64,000 nucleotides of DNA from Fasciolopsis buskii (GCA_008360955.1 LUCM01003379.1:51931-115930), one strand, 5' to 3'. Shown: positions 42,330-56,762, counted from the first letter of the stretch. The notes: generated by a model from the letters alone, not told the origin. A program made the numbers and translations.

Positions 42330-44800
42330 GGTTGACTTAAGCAGGCAACTCAATCGGGAACTGAATGAAAGAATACTTGGTCGAAATAGATGGGATTCAA
42401 GTCAGCCACTCCCGGCTTCTTTGCAAAACCAAAGAACTCGGTTGAGAACCCTAACACCTCTCCTGTTCAGTGACTGAGCCAATTAGTGGTTTTTGTCTAA
42501 AAGCTGCGCTGGGTAGCAAAAACAAAATGAAATTCATGCTGCATCGGTTCTCACGCAGGATATACAGAACTGCGCTATTTACTAACTCTAGCAGTGTGGA
42601 CAGTGGTCGGTATACGCCTCTTTTGAGTTCTATCACCGGATTACAGTCACGCAGCCTTGTGGGTAAGACTTTTGAGTCAAAGACTCAGGTTGAAGTTCCA
42701 AAAGGAAAGCCTTTCTGCAGCCTGTGTAGCCGCGAATTACCAAAAGCCCGATTAAACACGGCAGCCTATACGCAGAGAACCTGTCCCAGCCGGCCTCACC
42801 GAAAACGTAGCACGTTACATTGCGGTTTAAGCTGACTCCAGACTGTTTCTATTAAACGCCATTTTTGACGTAAGAAGAGGCATCGACTGAACTAGCGTCC
42901 CCTTTGGCCTCATATCGATTGCTTTATTATCGGTCATTGGTGGCGTGGATCAGTCGAGGATTTCCGATCGTTCTGGTCTACACCCGTGGACTCAGATGAT
43001 GCTTTACTCCGAGATCCCTATCTTTTGCGCCCAGTCCATGGTCAAACCAGTAGAAAAACCACTTGTCCGGAGCAGTTGTTTCTATTCGATAACCACGGAC
43101 TGCAATTCCAATCGGAATTCCGGATGCTTTTGGCATCTCGACAAAATGCCCAGGATACTAACGAACAACTGGACTGGGTTAAATGGTCTCTGAACTCAAC
43201 AGAAACTGCAACGCTAAGCAACTTGTGATATAAAATGCGACACCTGGAGCCATGAGACTTCAACTGATTAGGAGTAGGGGGGATCACCAAGTGCAGCAGT
43301 AGATAGAAAAGTGCTGGGAAACGGAAAAGGCTGCGGCTATTGGGAATAGTGGCAAGCTTTAACGACTGCTTAAGAACACTGGTCAAATGAAGCCGAATAA
43401 GACAGCTAGACCAGATGAATAGTCGCCAGCAGTCCAAAGGGTGTGGACGTTGGAGTTGACAAACCCTGGGGTAATTCTGGAAAAGGGAACAGGTTCCTAT
43501 GGACTGGTGTGAATGGGTGATTGTACCGGATTGCAGGAATGGTGATAGATTCTGATGTGAAAACCACAAAGGATTTCTTTCAGTAAGTAATCCATCCAAA
43601 CTACGTGCTTGCATCATCCTCTGCCGATTATCTGATACCCGCTAAAGGTTCATGCTCCATAATTAAGCCGGACTCATTCCCGTGTGGGATTATGTTGATC
43701 AAAGTTTTGCTTTGTGACAGAACCTGCAACATATGCACGAATTTCGTAAAACCATGGATTCTGTCTTTCTTGATTTGAAAGCAGCGTTTGGCTCAGTCGA
43801 TCGAGCAGTTCCGTGATGTTGCCTCTCAGTGGAGAATGTGCAGACAAATTCATATCTCTCATCGAATCTCTGTATGTAAACAAAAGAAGCCAAGTTCACG
43901 CTTATGGCAGTGCCTCGATCGAGTTAATCTCTTGGTGAAGTGTCCTTCAGGGTGGTCTTCTTTCATCTTGATCTTCAACTTTGTTATTAGGACGGTAATG
44001 TGGATAGCTTTGTCCTCATGTAAAAAGAGTGAGATCAGCGGATGATGTTGCGCTTCTGAAAGAAGATTTAGGTAGGTTGCAGATTTTTCGGAATCGCCTA
44101 AGTAGTAATGTCAGAGGTGCAATTTACACCTTTGAAGTGTAAAATTCCGTTCAGGACTGGATTGGATCAAAGCCTAGCCTTGTTCTGTGGCTTTGGCGTT
44201 ACACCCGGTTACCAATGATACGTCGGGTACACATGGCAGCCTTGCGGTCCGTATTGGTGTATGTTTCCGACACACGGTCGTTGAGAAAGAAGTGCGAAGA
44301 TTGTTCATATGTGGACACCGTTGTCTTTGCTGTGCTGATAGAATATAGTGGAAGAATTTTAAAAGTATTTCACAGGTTAGGCATAAGGATCCATGGGTCT
44401 TAGGTTTTAGTCTTTAGAACAGGCACTGAATCATAGGTTGATGTGTTTGAAACATGTCTTGCACGTGCCCATAGAAAGTAATGGCTGGAGGGTTGTTCGG
44501 AGTGTTCAGTCGACGACATGGGTAGAAAGTTCAAAAACATGGACTCGTGTAGGCATATCAAAGGGGTTTGAAGCAGGATCGACGTTTTACAAATTAGGAT
44601 TGCCGTGGTACATAGTTTTATCTACCATCAAGTTCACAGCACATTGTTGTGAATTAAAATGCCTGGTGACTGATTTATTTCACCCAAATGTATTTTTACC
44701 CTCTTTCTCCTCGTATTTATGTTCAAGAAATCTACGAAATCTCAAATGTAAGAATTTTGTCCTACAACCAGTTAGAGATCCATGCAAGCAATGGTGAGAA
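42330..44800 (+). mobile_element. RTE-4: decayed RTE copy of a second sublineage
   Basis: The plus-strand order is 5' UTR (42,330-42,650), endonuclease C-terminal half (42,720-43,060), linker (43,060-43,440), reverse transcriptase (43,440-44,200) and polyprotein C-terminus (44,210-44,620). The UTR shares GGTTGAGAACCCTAA and TTCATGCTGCATCGG-type blocks with RTE-1. The N-terminal half of the endonuclease is missing. The C-terminus reads TTWVESSKTWTRVG where RTE-2 and RTE-3 read MTWQRG, so this is another sublineage. No 3' repeat tail was found, so the right limit is approximate. Confidence 0.75.
42720..44620 (+). pseudogene. RTE-4 endonuclease-reverse transcriptase
   Basis: The endonuclease part reads VPAGLTENVARYIAV, ADSRLFLLNAIF and HWWRGSVEDFRSFWSTPVDS, with the SDH motif changed to SDD. 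The linker reads ETEKAAAIGNSGKL and LLKNTGQMKP. In the reverse transcriptase, WVIVPDCRNGDRF, then AGLIPVWDYVDQSFAL, then motif A FLDLKAAFGSVDR (catalytic Asp kept) are found. Motif C reads SADDVALL, with both aspartates present but Tyr replaced by Ser. The segment ALRSVLVYVSDTRSLRKK fits the connecting region that RTE-3 lacks. Stops and frameshifts occur about every 50-100 bp. Confidence 0.75.
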
Positions 44801-47800
44801 AAATAATTGTGGACGAAATTCATGGACTCACTGAGTGTCCATATTAGCGGCGAAAGCAGCCTAATAGACAACTCAGTTGTGGAGTATGTACAGAATGATT
44901 TGTCGACTTGAATTGTTAATCGGTATTCCTAGCTAATAATCGTAACTCCAGAACCAACCGGTCACGACCGACCAAATTTCTTTCAGGATTATGAAATGTT
45001 TCTTTTGCTGAGTGCATGCCTTCGATTTGTTTGGTTTCATGGAAAGCCTGATCTCCGTTTTGCGGAAGGGCGGATTTTGAATAACTGTCCTGGTTAGAGC
45101 GTCTCATCTCCGTACGGTCGATCAATCCCTGAAAAGTTACCACCGGCAGTTTTTCGATGACTCCCAACAGTGACGCAGACGGTTGTCACTACTGATGAGT
45201 TTCTTTAGTTTCTTCCTCACAGTGGTCCCGCTATATACCAGATTCATCCAGTTTTCATCATCCACCAACGTTAACACGACGAAACCATCTATACTTTTGT
45301 GGTTAAAGCCGGATTTTGTTTATTGTTCACACCTTGAGTGATATACCGCAGTCTGTAAGCAGTTGTCTCTTTCACCGCAGAGCATTTTAGGTCTTTCCAA
45401 ACTGTGATAAGGTAAACAATCACGTCAAAATCATGCTCGGGCAACCGATATTTCTAGGAATAACTGGGATTGTTTTTGATCCGGAGTTGCATGAATTAAT
45501 GTCGATTCTGAACGACGCAATGTCAAAACCCTGGTGTCCCTAGGTTTGTCCTTCGTGGCACTGCGTACAATAATTAGTGTTCAGAGTAAGCCTTTCTGAC
45601 CCTAAATTTATCTTCATTTATAAGTGATCTCCAGGAAGGGCAGATGCCCATAAAGCTTCTAATGAAGACTCCTGGTTTCTTTAAGAGTCTTCTTCCGTTA
45701 TCGCACAGTGGCGCTCTCAGGTGCAGTGATTTGTAAGGGGAAAAACAGTGTGCAATAACAATCTTCTGTCCCATAGTCAGAACTGGGTTTTCCACCCAGC
45801 TCCTTACAGCCGGCGGACGTAGAAACGAGCACCTTCGTTTTTCTTTGGAGTGATTTGATTTTTATGTTTTAAGTGTTCAAAATTGTGGAACATGACATTG
45901 ATATCTCTGCAATAGTGGTTCAAAACAGTTGAATAATCGATAATAACCGATACCACTGAATAAAAGAACTAAAAATCTGATCGCAAATATTTAGGGGATC
46001 ATAATACACCTTCCGATTGGTCTACTTTCAGCATAAAACCGCACAAGTTAGTCAGCAACCACCTTCTACTTCATCACTTGCTTCGAATAACTACGACAAG
46101 AAATTTGTTTCATCATATGGGCCAAACCCTGTAAGTAATTTCAAAAAAGAAAAAAAATGTGCACTACCTCATTGCATAATTTCCCTTTAGAAAAATTCCA
46201 ACTAATCTGATGGACTTCCATGATGATAAACTGGTAGTTAAGTGCAAGCTTCGGCAGGTTCATTTTAAACTCCCATCCATGTCTCAGCTGGTTGCTGACG
46301 CAAATGTACCACAACAGCCTGCAAAGTACGGCAGTCTATTTCCCACGGGAGTATCAAGCAAGTTTTCATTACCGTACTAGTGCGAATTAGATGTGCATTG
46401 ATATACGAACCTTTCACCACTAGGCCCATGCAATCATCTGAGAGGGAGCATAGCATCGGAAATCCGCCGTCTATTTCTCAAAGGATCGTACGTAGTATTG
46501 ACAAAAGTTGTTGTGATGCAAATTGATGTGTGAAAAATGCGTCGCATATCAGCGATTTTCAGTGAAATTCCATGCCGGTATTGCCAGTAGTGTATCAAAG
46601 CGGTCATACCACTATATTTCAAACAGTCCAGAGACGAACTAGTACGTAAACCAGATTATTCATCTGTTACAGAAAAAAATCCCGCTTAGCAAACCGTCGC
46701 GTTTTTCATTGACATTTGTCTTCATTGCTTTCTAGTGTATCTCTCACTGTGGGTATATTTTTGTTACCATCAAACAATTTACATTCCAAAATCTTTATAG
46801 GCTAAGAGTCGATAACTCATAATACGCTTATACTTTACAGTTACTCAAGAGTATTTCTTCGTATTGATATTTTTGTCACTGGACAAATCCCACGTTATTC
46901 GGTCAACAAAGCCCTCAGAAAGTACCGTGTATGAGTATTGCCCCCGTTAGTGTCTATCAGTGTTACGCACTCGGACCAGCTTGTAGTGACTGGATGGCGC
47001 AGTGATAACACAGGCACCTCAGATGCATTAAGGCCCAGGTTTATGCACTTGGTGCAATGATCAGTGTGCCCCACTGATGAGCTCTACTCAAAGCGAAATT
47101 CGGTTCTGCTGCTGGGAGGGTTTAGGGTTGAATGGTGGACCTTAGATTTGCACGTTGCCACAGAAGTCCGATTAGTGGAAATTCACCAGACGGCGAATTA
47201 CGTAAGAGCTATGATAAGTCTAACGGGCAAGTTTCAGCTGGCAGCAACACTCTTTTTATATGGCAACGCCAAAATCCTCACGTCAAAGTTAATGATATGC
47301 TGTGTTAAATTGGCTGAGTAAAAAAGCGATTTTGCGGGAATAAGTCGAGTACACAGGGACTACTCACGCTGTAGTGCACATCCTACGAGTGAAGTCAACA
47401 CCAGAATACGATACATTGTCGCAGAAGCCTGAAAGATACAATTTTACAGATGAGTAAAACAATATTTTGTTTGGCTGGAAATTTACCTTCTCCAGTCAGA
47501 AGTTTCTGAAGACCAGTAAGGATTTTACCAGTGAGTGTATAAAGAAATGATTAGGACAATGTTGGAGAAATAAGGTTTGCTGAGTTTAAATTGAAGTGCT
47601 GTTAAAGTCAAACAACAGTTGCTGGAAAACAAGTTTTTTCGTTTAATTATGAGGACGATTGTATTTTTAACTCCTTGGATTCAAAATTGAGTCAGACTTT
47701 TCACGACAGGAGTGTGTGACGAATACGTGGAAAAATGAACACGGGATCCCGCAATGGAGCTCCAGGAAGCCAAAAAATAATACCGGGCAGATGTTCATGT

Positions 47801-50800
47801 TAATGAAAACCGGTTATCCTGGTACAGCAATATTTTGCCCCTTTTCCTGACTTAGTGAGTCTACATGAATCCACAGGTGAGCTGAAATATAATTGATGGT
47901 CAACATCATATCTATACGATTTTGATGCATTCTGACTTCAAACCCTCAAATTTAGTTTGCACTGAACAGCGCTGGTTAATAAAACAAATCTGCCTCGAGG
48001 GTTCCCAATTTCAGATTCATAATCTTGCTGACACTTAACTGGACAGCTTGGTCGGAATGTCCAAGTCGATACAGTGCAGTAGTATACGTTAGTCTTTGAA
48101 ATCAAAATGTATAATCTGCACCGCATTTGCAGAAAGTCTGACATCATGGTACACTGTTGCCATTTTATTTCACTCCAGACAGTATCGATCGTGATTAAAG
48201 GTGATGGAAATACGAATGCTAAGTGGAATAAAACTGTCGGATCCATGTATTCTGCGGTTATACTATTTACTCCTAAGAAAAGGACAGAAGGAGACGTTGG
48301 GCTTTTCAGTATCACGACCATAACAGTTCCTCTGTAATGGAAGTTGCACAATGTGGGCGCTGATCTTAAATGTTTTTTCCGGCCCATAACTTTGACCCCT
48401 ACAGTGGATCCTGAAGGACTCAAGTTCACCCTCCTTCCTTTTCAATAAGACAAATCAGCTAAATTGCCTATAACCGGTCAACTCAGCAGTTTCGTTTGTG
48501 TCATAAAGAAACCACAGGTTGTGCCAAGGTAACAGGTGTTTGAAATTGGAGCAGAACAAAACCCGTAATCATGCAGAGACGTTAAAATTGCTTGCTAATA
48601 GCACAGAGACGACAGCAAAATCGTCGTATCAGTCTGGTATACGATGCGAAAACCCCTGAGTGATTTAAAGCTTGTTCAAGTGTCAGTCAGGAGGACTTCC
48701 ATTTTAACTTGGTCAGGCAAGTGAACTGAGCGGAACTGTGGCCATCACGACCATTCACGGGCCCAGGAATGCAGGTCGGCATCCAAGTAGATAACGTAAG
48801 GTAGGTTCAACCCGAATTTCGGGCACAAACGTATTTGAGCCGCCCAGGATAACACAGAAAGTAAGCGCAATGCCATATGACATTACGCTTGAAACAGGTT
48901 CCGACATTTCACCTGGGCACTCATTCGTTCAATTTAAGATTGCCTCAAAAGATATAAAGAATGACCAGACCAAATTAATGGAAAATTAAGTAAATAATTC
49001 CTAATTTTCCGCTGGTATTCATAGATTTAAAGCTGATTAAATCTTGAGATTTTCTTCTTTGACAGGGATCATTCAGAAAGAAGCTGAAATAACCACTCAG
49101 GTGGTTGCAAAATGTGAACCCAGAGGGACACTTTTGCGGCTTGGTATTGAAACCAAACTTTCCGGTGGCATCAGTGAATTTAAAAGAGTCTTTTCGGAAT
49201 ATGTCATTTTCCACATGATTACTGAGAGAATATCATCCGACAGTGACCGATTTGCAAGGAAGGAAAACCTCTCGTTACACCGCATAGTTAATTAGGGCCA
49301 TGCTGCGGTCCTGAAAGGCTTCAACTTGTGGATATGCATTAACAAACGTCCAACTCCGATTTGTAGAACATTCTACAAGACTGCATTAGGTTGTGCCAAA
49401 AATCTATCGGCTTACTGTTATGATCTATCTTACTCCAACAAAGACTTTCATTCGTTGGACGAAGAGCCATTCGGTGTGCTCTGTCCTTGATCTATCTACT
49501 CAGCATGAAAAGCATCATCCGAAAGATGAGATTTTTCCTCATGTATGACAAAAATCAAATGGACAGTAAATTTGACCATCGAGTTTCAAATTCATCTCAC
49601 TGGGAATATTCAAATTTTTGATTTGTCCCTTGGCATATTAAAACTTCACATTTTGGCTGAATGAATTTTTGCGTTTGGATTTTGCATCGAAGTCTCAGGC
49701 TCAGATGATCAGAAAAATTGTGTCGGGGTAGAAATAATGTATAGAAAATATGTGGCAGAATACTCCAAATGCAAAAAAAACAAATTGAGAGTACCAAAAT
49801 TTTTGCCATCACAACAGTGTCGTAGAAAACTAAAAGCTACCATATACCGACAGTTCATTTGGTACATAGGCTTATTATGTTTGCATGAATTGCAGGCATT
49901 CACCCACCATGAAGTGTTTCTATCAGTTATCTATCGAAAGTGATTTGTCATTCTTTAGATTCCTGTAAATCTACAGTTTCTGACCATGTACTTGCAAGCC
50001 CATTCTAGTTTCTGTTGCCCATTAATGTGCCGTAGTTATCAAATGAGCCAAGTTCTTATAAAGAACAATGCTGTTATGATTGTATTTATGAGTTAACCGC
50101 TCCCCCTTCCACCATGCAAATTTTATGCGGTATATGTGGTGTACATTAAATCCAAAGCGTCATTAGTTTCACGTGTTTGATTACCAGTGCTGGATGCTTG
50201 TTGCAATGACACTATAATATCTCAGACACAGATGTTTTGAATGTCCTTGAAAATGCCTGCAGAAATGCAGGAATCCGTATGCGAATACATACATATATAT
50301 ATATATTCCATTGAATCTGCGCAGCATATCGGCTTACTGGCACGCAAATTGAATGGTTTTTCTAAGGGGTCTGACATCGTTCAACACTTCCCTAACAATC
50401 AAATATCAATGGCTACCTCGATCGATCTTAATTGGTTAAAGAGACGATAACAGGTGTTTCAGTGGTGAACATTTAACAATATCCTCGAAGCGTTGAGTTG
50501 ATTGGTGAATAGAAAAAATGTGATCTGTCATCAGCGCTAAAGTATCCAATGTCTTGCTCTTCGCAACTAATATGTACTAGTTAGACTATTTGTCAATTTT
50601 CTCTTGTATGCAGATCCATATAATGTGGTTGATTTAAAAGAGTCAACGTGGTGGGACGTGTCTAGTAAATTTTTCTGTGCATGGGTCTGCAGGAAGATTA
50701 AGAAGAACCAACAGCAATGAAAAGAGTCAACTGACAGTACGGTAAACAGGTATCGCCAACTTATCAGCGTGTGGTCAGGATTAAGTTGAAATGTTTTATT

Positions 50801-51505
50801 TATATTTTTAAGTGTAAAAAGAAGGGAATGGAAACCATTTCTGTCTTGAAACCAATCGGGTTTCCATCTTTGGGTTCCGTGGAAAAGGGCTGTAGCACAG
50901 GAAAACTGTCGTCAACCATTATTGCTAGGGTAAATATTAAAATAGAAGTCACTGACAATAAGATTGTACTGCGCTGAATTATATTTGGACTTTGGTCTAG
51001 GCATTTCGGTCAAAAATTCAGGCATTTGACACTTTATCAAAATTAAAGGAATCAATAAATCGGGGAAATCTGTAAATTTACGATAGACTGTGTAGAATGT
51101 CTGTTACGGCCTACTCCTATTTGGTTAGAACTTGGAATCAGTAAGGTGCCTTTGGGGTCCCATAGATTTTCATGCCCGAGAGCACAAAGCGGAAAGGGCC
51201 ATCTGTCCTGGCTTCAGAGTTGCATCTAGAAAGACAAATGTGTTGAAGGACAAATGGATCCGAAAGAATTTTATATGCAAAATTTTCACTGACAAATAGA
51301 CGAAGACCACGCAGTTTGGTGCATAGTTGTTTCAGTGATATGTAAGATATGCCGCTGACGATTGACAAATCACGAAGAAAGGTTTTGAAGTCTGCCCTTA
51401 GTAGACCAGAAGAAGTGAAAGGTGAACATTAGAGGAAAGCAGGAAAACACACTTGTAAATAATTATAGAAATACTGTTTTGAGTTAGTAGTAGGAGATTG
51501 AATGT
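44801..51505. other. AT-richer region without recognised genes
   Basis: I see no gene or element with confidence. A weak tRNA-like stretch lies at 46,990-47,065 (TGGCGCAGTGAT and GGTTTATGCAC as possible A and B boxes). A short TA run is at 50,290-50,306. A diverged relative of the ~115-bp repeat may lie at 50,095-50,215. The largest open frame (minus 47,938-48,429, 163 codons) has no known motif. Confidence 0.35.
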
Positions 51506-51744
51506 TTTCATGAATTAATTCACCATGTGATATCATCGCTCAACTTACCATAAAGAAACCATGGGAGCAGTGTACAGCTGTTTCATCCTTGTTAGGAATC
51601 ATGAGCAGTGCATATGGACCGCGCCCGAACTGGGACGCGAACCCCCGATGATTTCTAACAAGAATGAAGCGGCTGCCCTTTGCTTCCATGGTTTCTTAAT
51701 GATGAGTTGAGCAATGATATCACGCGGTGATTTACTTCATGAAA
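51506..51744. repeat. inverted pair of family S SINE-like copies
   Basis: The left arm (51,506-51,602, minus orientation) and right arm (51,648-51,744, plus orientation) are about 97 bp each and are diverged copies of the same body (CATGGTTTCTTTATGG, TTGAGCGATGATATCAC). The 45-bp spacer holds part of a tRNA-like head (GGGGTTCGCGTCCCAGTTCG read on the minus strand). The transcript would fold into a long imperfect hairpin. Confidence 0.75.
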
Positions 51745-54700
51745 TTATTTTTTAGCTAGGCCTGAAAATGGCGCAGTCTTTTTCTTTAAATTGATATTCC
51801 TCTACGTTTCTTCACAACTGGTCGTGTAAGTAGACCATCTCAAAATTTTATCAATAGTGATTTCCAAGTATTTGACAGAATCGTGAAGGGTTCTGTGTTA
51901 ATGAAAGAAGGATCACACGGGTAGGCCGACAAAGAAATCGAAAAGGAGCATTTGAAACTTTTGACAAGTTGAAATTTAACCCGTAATGAAGAAAAGAATC
52001 ATGAATTACAGACAGGTTGTTGGAATAGCTGGGAAGGACTTCGGCCTTTTGACTGACTGAAGCTCTTTTTTTAGTTTATTAGCGTTTATACCAGACATTT
52101 TAAATCAATAATATCACTGTGAGATCTAGTAGGTCTGCCTGATTCGGTATAATAAATGTTTGAAAATTAAGTTTACGAGTTACTACGTGTTTATTTCGGT
52201 TACCGTGACTTTCTGACTGGGAAATTTGAACACGTTTTCTTGTCCAGAATGCGGGTTAACTGCGCAGTGTGGGCAGTGCGCAGGTAAGTTTAGATGAGGC
52301 CCGAAGTCACAACAAGATCAACTCGGAAGTTTTACCGTACTTGATTAAAAATTAATCGCATTTTAAATAAGTAAACAAACATTAATTGTATAGCCAATCA
52401 AAGTCATTAACGGAATTCATGAGAAAATATCCAGCCGTCGTAAACTTTATGGTCTCAGATTGTATCAGCAAATTCCAGTATCACATTTCAAAAGTTGAGC
52501 TAAAAGCAATGAAACTAAGTCCTGTGGCTGTCACCAGCAAATGCGATCAAGTTAACGTAGGCCGCTTATTGGGAAGCGTTTTCAAGTTATCTTAAACATT
52601 AAATGTCAGACTGACCCAGACAGAAAAATCAAAACAACAGTAATATTGCAAAAACTAAAGCAAATTGAACTATAACAACCGCGTGATAGATAATAGGGAT
52701 GCTACTTTTGGCTTTTGTCTCCCATCACTTTCTGAATCCGCCGGAAGACACTCCTTCCAGCAGAACGAAAAGACAAGACGCGAAACAAATAAAAGGTGCT
52801 TAGAACGGAAATAGTACCGATACCGAGGGAAGAAATAGTGAACCATGGGAGAACTGTCAAGGAACCGCAGTATATAAAAAGCGACATCTCTTAAATGTAA
52901 CCGACTGAACGGTATTATGCAGCTGTCATTCCAAATTTACCAAACGCAACCAAATAAATTTCCACGAGAGCAAAATGAAACGGTAAAACGGTTAGTGGAG
53001 AAACTGACTTACAAATGTGGTTGTGTGCCCCGAAATGTCCATGCCAATAAAAATGCATCTTCGGGTTCATTTTTTTCCGAAAAACTGCTTTTGTCTTCAA
53101 GCAAAAAAAGTGGTTGATTATATAATCTTGGCTTAGCTACGAATGCGGTGAAAATGGGAGGTGGAAAATGTATGAGTCATTCCGGTTCTAGGGATTGGAC
53201 AATGGAGGATGTTCTTGGCCTTCTCTTGTTTCAGACGAATTTTGTCAGCAACAAACGTGTAACGCGGACAGTGCAATGACCATTTGACAACTTATGTCTC
53301 GGCGGCTTTGGTTGGCATTCTTTGATTGACTGAAGTTTGGATGAGCCGACGAAAATAAGGTCGGTGTTCACCGAAATTAAATTTGTCGACGAAACAGTCG
53401 TCTAGGCATAGACTGAGAGAAGACAGTCCGCAAATGACTCAGTGAATCGCTGGAGCGTTACCCATTGTGTGAATCAAAAGCCATTCAACGGCATAGAAAT
53501 AATGTGAAAGATATGGGTACCGTTGTTACACGACGCCTTCTTTAAGGATGAAAATCTGATTAACGGTGCCTTACTGAGTAAACCTTGCTAAAGAAGATGG
53601 TTCCGCCGGGGCTGGTAGTGTTATCATTTGCATCTCGGATTGGATGCTGATCCGAAGTGGTTGACTGTTTGAGACCGCAGCAGTGGCCACAAAGGCGTCA
53701 GTCGGTTGACAACCTTTTTAGTAACTTGAGCATCGACGACCGTCAAAGCCTGTCAGATGGTCGAAGAGCACCCGTTTCCAGCAGGTTTTTGTACTCGATG
53801 AGAGAAATAAGACGCTTCTTTTGGACCAAACGTTGTATGGCGGGGAGAAATGCATAAAGCCAATAATGTTGATATAATACATGACAAATGAACGTACAGA
53901 AGTAGGTTGACTGTGGTTTGGATCAAAGACAGAAATCCAAGGATGATAAAAGTGAAACATTCACTGGCATAAACTCCCGCGGTCGCATGAGGTCCAGAAT
54001 CGGCAGCAAACATTGGTCCGACAATGAGATAACTAAGCATGGAGTAGGTTAGCTTATTGGACTCAAGGTGATGTGCGAAATTAAAAAGATGCAGAAAATA
54101 ACGACTTGTAATTCGGTGGGAATTCGTGCTGATAAATGACCAATGGCTAAGTAGCGAGCATCTATGTGGTTTGACGCCATAAGTTAAAATACGAGATATT
54201 TAGGTGGCATCGACGTGGTTATGCGGTGAGGAATGACACTGAATTTGCTTAAATTTTGCTAACTGCTTGCCAACCCGCCATTTTGTCTGAGACTCATGGA
54301 TCGTCCACGGCGGGATGTAAATTTCTGCAGTCTCTTTTTAGTGCTGGTGACAATAGCACCGTCTATTTGTGATTCGTGATGCAGATTGATGGCGCAAATG
54401 ACATGGATTTGTTGTTTAAAAATTGTGAAGTGCATTGGGAACTTTATGGTGGAAGATTTAGTTGGAATTTAGTCACTTTGCACTAATCTCGCTTACTAAA
54501 GCGGTTAGATTACCCAGATTTATGTCTGCGGATAACGTGAACTGGAACAATCATGGAGTGTAAAGCACCACACAAATATCAGACGCCGAAACAGACTTGT
54601 GTAGGAGAAATTCATCAGAAAAATAGTGAGACGTTGTTTCAAAGACGAGATCAACAACAGAATCTCGACCAGCTAGCGATATCTGGCAATGCAGTGGGTT

Positions 54701-56639
54701 TACATTTGATCACTGGGATCCGATATCTTATTGGGTCCAAGTTTTGGATAGGCTTAAAAGCACTGAAATTCAATGGACTCGTAACATTTTGTTGTTCGTA
54801 GCTCAGGCCCTTGGACTTCATAGGGCTCTGATTTTTGAGCTTTTCGCTATTGTCAGGCTCAATGAAGCACTTATGCTGACGACCTCACCTTCACTGGTGA
54901 TAAAATTTTGGCGGTCCAAACGCCAAGCTAAGCGATCAGAATGTCATGAAGAATGTTCTAGCAGAATTTGCAGTCTGAATCATAGCAGTAGATTTTCATC
55001 CACTGGCGTACCGTTTGTTGTCGTTTGCCGAGGTCAACCTTCCCGAGGAATTCTCGTGGCAAACAACTTTGGGATAATGGACTTCCTGGTGATCATCGCC
55101 TACAGCTAACGTTAAGAAGGTTGCGGGACAACATCTGAGACAATTTCTAACATGTCTAATGATAACTCACCATGAAAGCATATACATTTTTCCCGTTGCA
55201 GGAAATTTTCTGGCTGTATACAGTACCTTTTTATGTTCATCAATCGTGGTAAAAGACTTCTCGGTAAGTATGGTAGAATGTTTATGGAACGTCGCATTGT
55301 GAGGATTTCTAGTCTAACGGCCTACGAAGTTTTCGTTTTGAAAATGACAGTCCAATTACAAATTCATTCTAGTAGAGAAAAGCGAAACACAGAAGTGCAC
55401 GAAACAAAGAAAAAGATGAATGGGCTTGCCACTTTTGTAGTTCGATCCTAGGAGTCAAGGTAACTAATCTGACAGAAAATGGTGAGGTTTTCAAAGACCG
55501 ATTTTGATGTTGAAATGTTTTCTCCATCTGGAAAAATTACGGATAGGATGATTGTGAACTGTTGCTTGGTTATGATTTCTCTATATCATAGACTACACTT
55601 CTAAATAACAGTTAATAAAATGAGAATGTAACGATCATCTAACTGGATACCTAGATCCCGCATTTGCACAAGGAACTTTGTCGTCGTTGCTAGACGCAAG
55701 GGTCTGCTGTAACTGCCAACTCGTAAGAGAGAATGTGCAATCAGATTCGAAATGCTGCATCCACCTGCACCGGCGAACTGCAAATGGAAACACGTGTGCA
55801 TGGATGCCAGTAATGTTTCTCCAGGCAGAATTATCCTTCGGTGTGATGGTAATAATGAAGCCGAAACCCATCACACCCTGGCCTGCATACACTTGCCACG
55901 TGAGTTTAACTACAGCATAGTGATCTAGTTACACACCATCGAAGGCGAATATGTCCAGACGGGTTACCAGGAATCTACAAGTACAGAAGTCTCCGACGAC
56001 AATAAAACACGAAAAATGAACGTAAACTTCTAAGGTGGTATGAATATTGGGAGGATGTTTTGAAAACCGAAACAGAACTACGATATCGTTCAGATAGGAC
56101 TAATATTAGTGCCGTATGGATGATATCGGTGGAGAAATATCGACCTGAGCAGCCTGTTTTTGCACGACGAACCTTCAGCGAATGGGACTTGCAAGCTTCT
56201 GTGCAACTAAACAAACAAATTAGCAGGTCCTTTCATGCAAGAGGTCAGCATGCCAAAGTCATGGTCTGACCAACCACGAATAGGCGCATCGCCAGTCAGA
56301 TGATGCAGACGATGAAAGGCATAAACATCCTACTCAGAATGGAAGACACTCTGGATTCCTGAAAGAAATTAAACCGAAGCTCCCGTTCATAGCTAACAAA
56401 TTAAAAAGGAAAATTCGGATTAGGGCAAATACAAAGTGGAACAAACAAGAGTAAGAAGTGACCATACAAGCCACTTGCTAATGAGCCAAGTACGCAAAAG
56501 AACCGATTATATTCGATGGCTCACCAACGCTAGGTGCCTAGTTTTTCATAGCAAGGATGCCGAAAGCCTCAAGACATCCTAGAACTTCGCTGTGCTGTTC
56601 GACTATCGACTGTGCGCTAATGTGCCAAGTAGTCGACGA
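51745..56639. other. unassigned region
   Basis: Open frames at 54,744-55,109 plus (121 codons) and 55,635-55,892 minus (85 codons, starting YAGQGVMGFGFIITITPKD) are the most protein-like, but I cannot name them or find clear splice partners. No repeat family is recognised. Confidence 0.3.
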
Positions 56640-56762
56640 TCTTTTATTTATTTTTCTTTTACTTCCTTTACTAATGAAACAACAGTGCACATGATTTTCA
56701 TGAGGGAGGGTGCCGCGGCCAATAAAGGGCTGCCAAGTGGGAAAGTTGACCGGCGGTGGCAC
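56640..56762 (-). repeat. SINE-like family L, 5'-truncated
   Basis: On the minus strand it reads CTTGGCAGCCCTTTATTGGC, then CACTGTTGTTTCATTAGTAA and an A-rich tail, matching the copy at 29.1 kb. The tRNA-like head is missing or unrecognisable. Frames in this area are by-products of the repeat. Confidence 0.7.

Noticed and set aside
46985..47070. tRNA gene
   Set aside because: A-box-like and B-box-like words are present, but no acceptor stem or cloverleaf can be drawn. At best it is an old SINE head.
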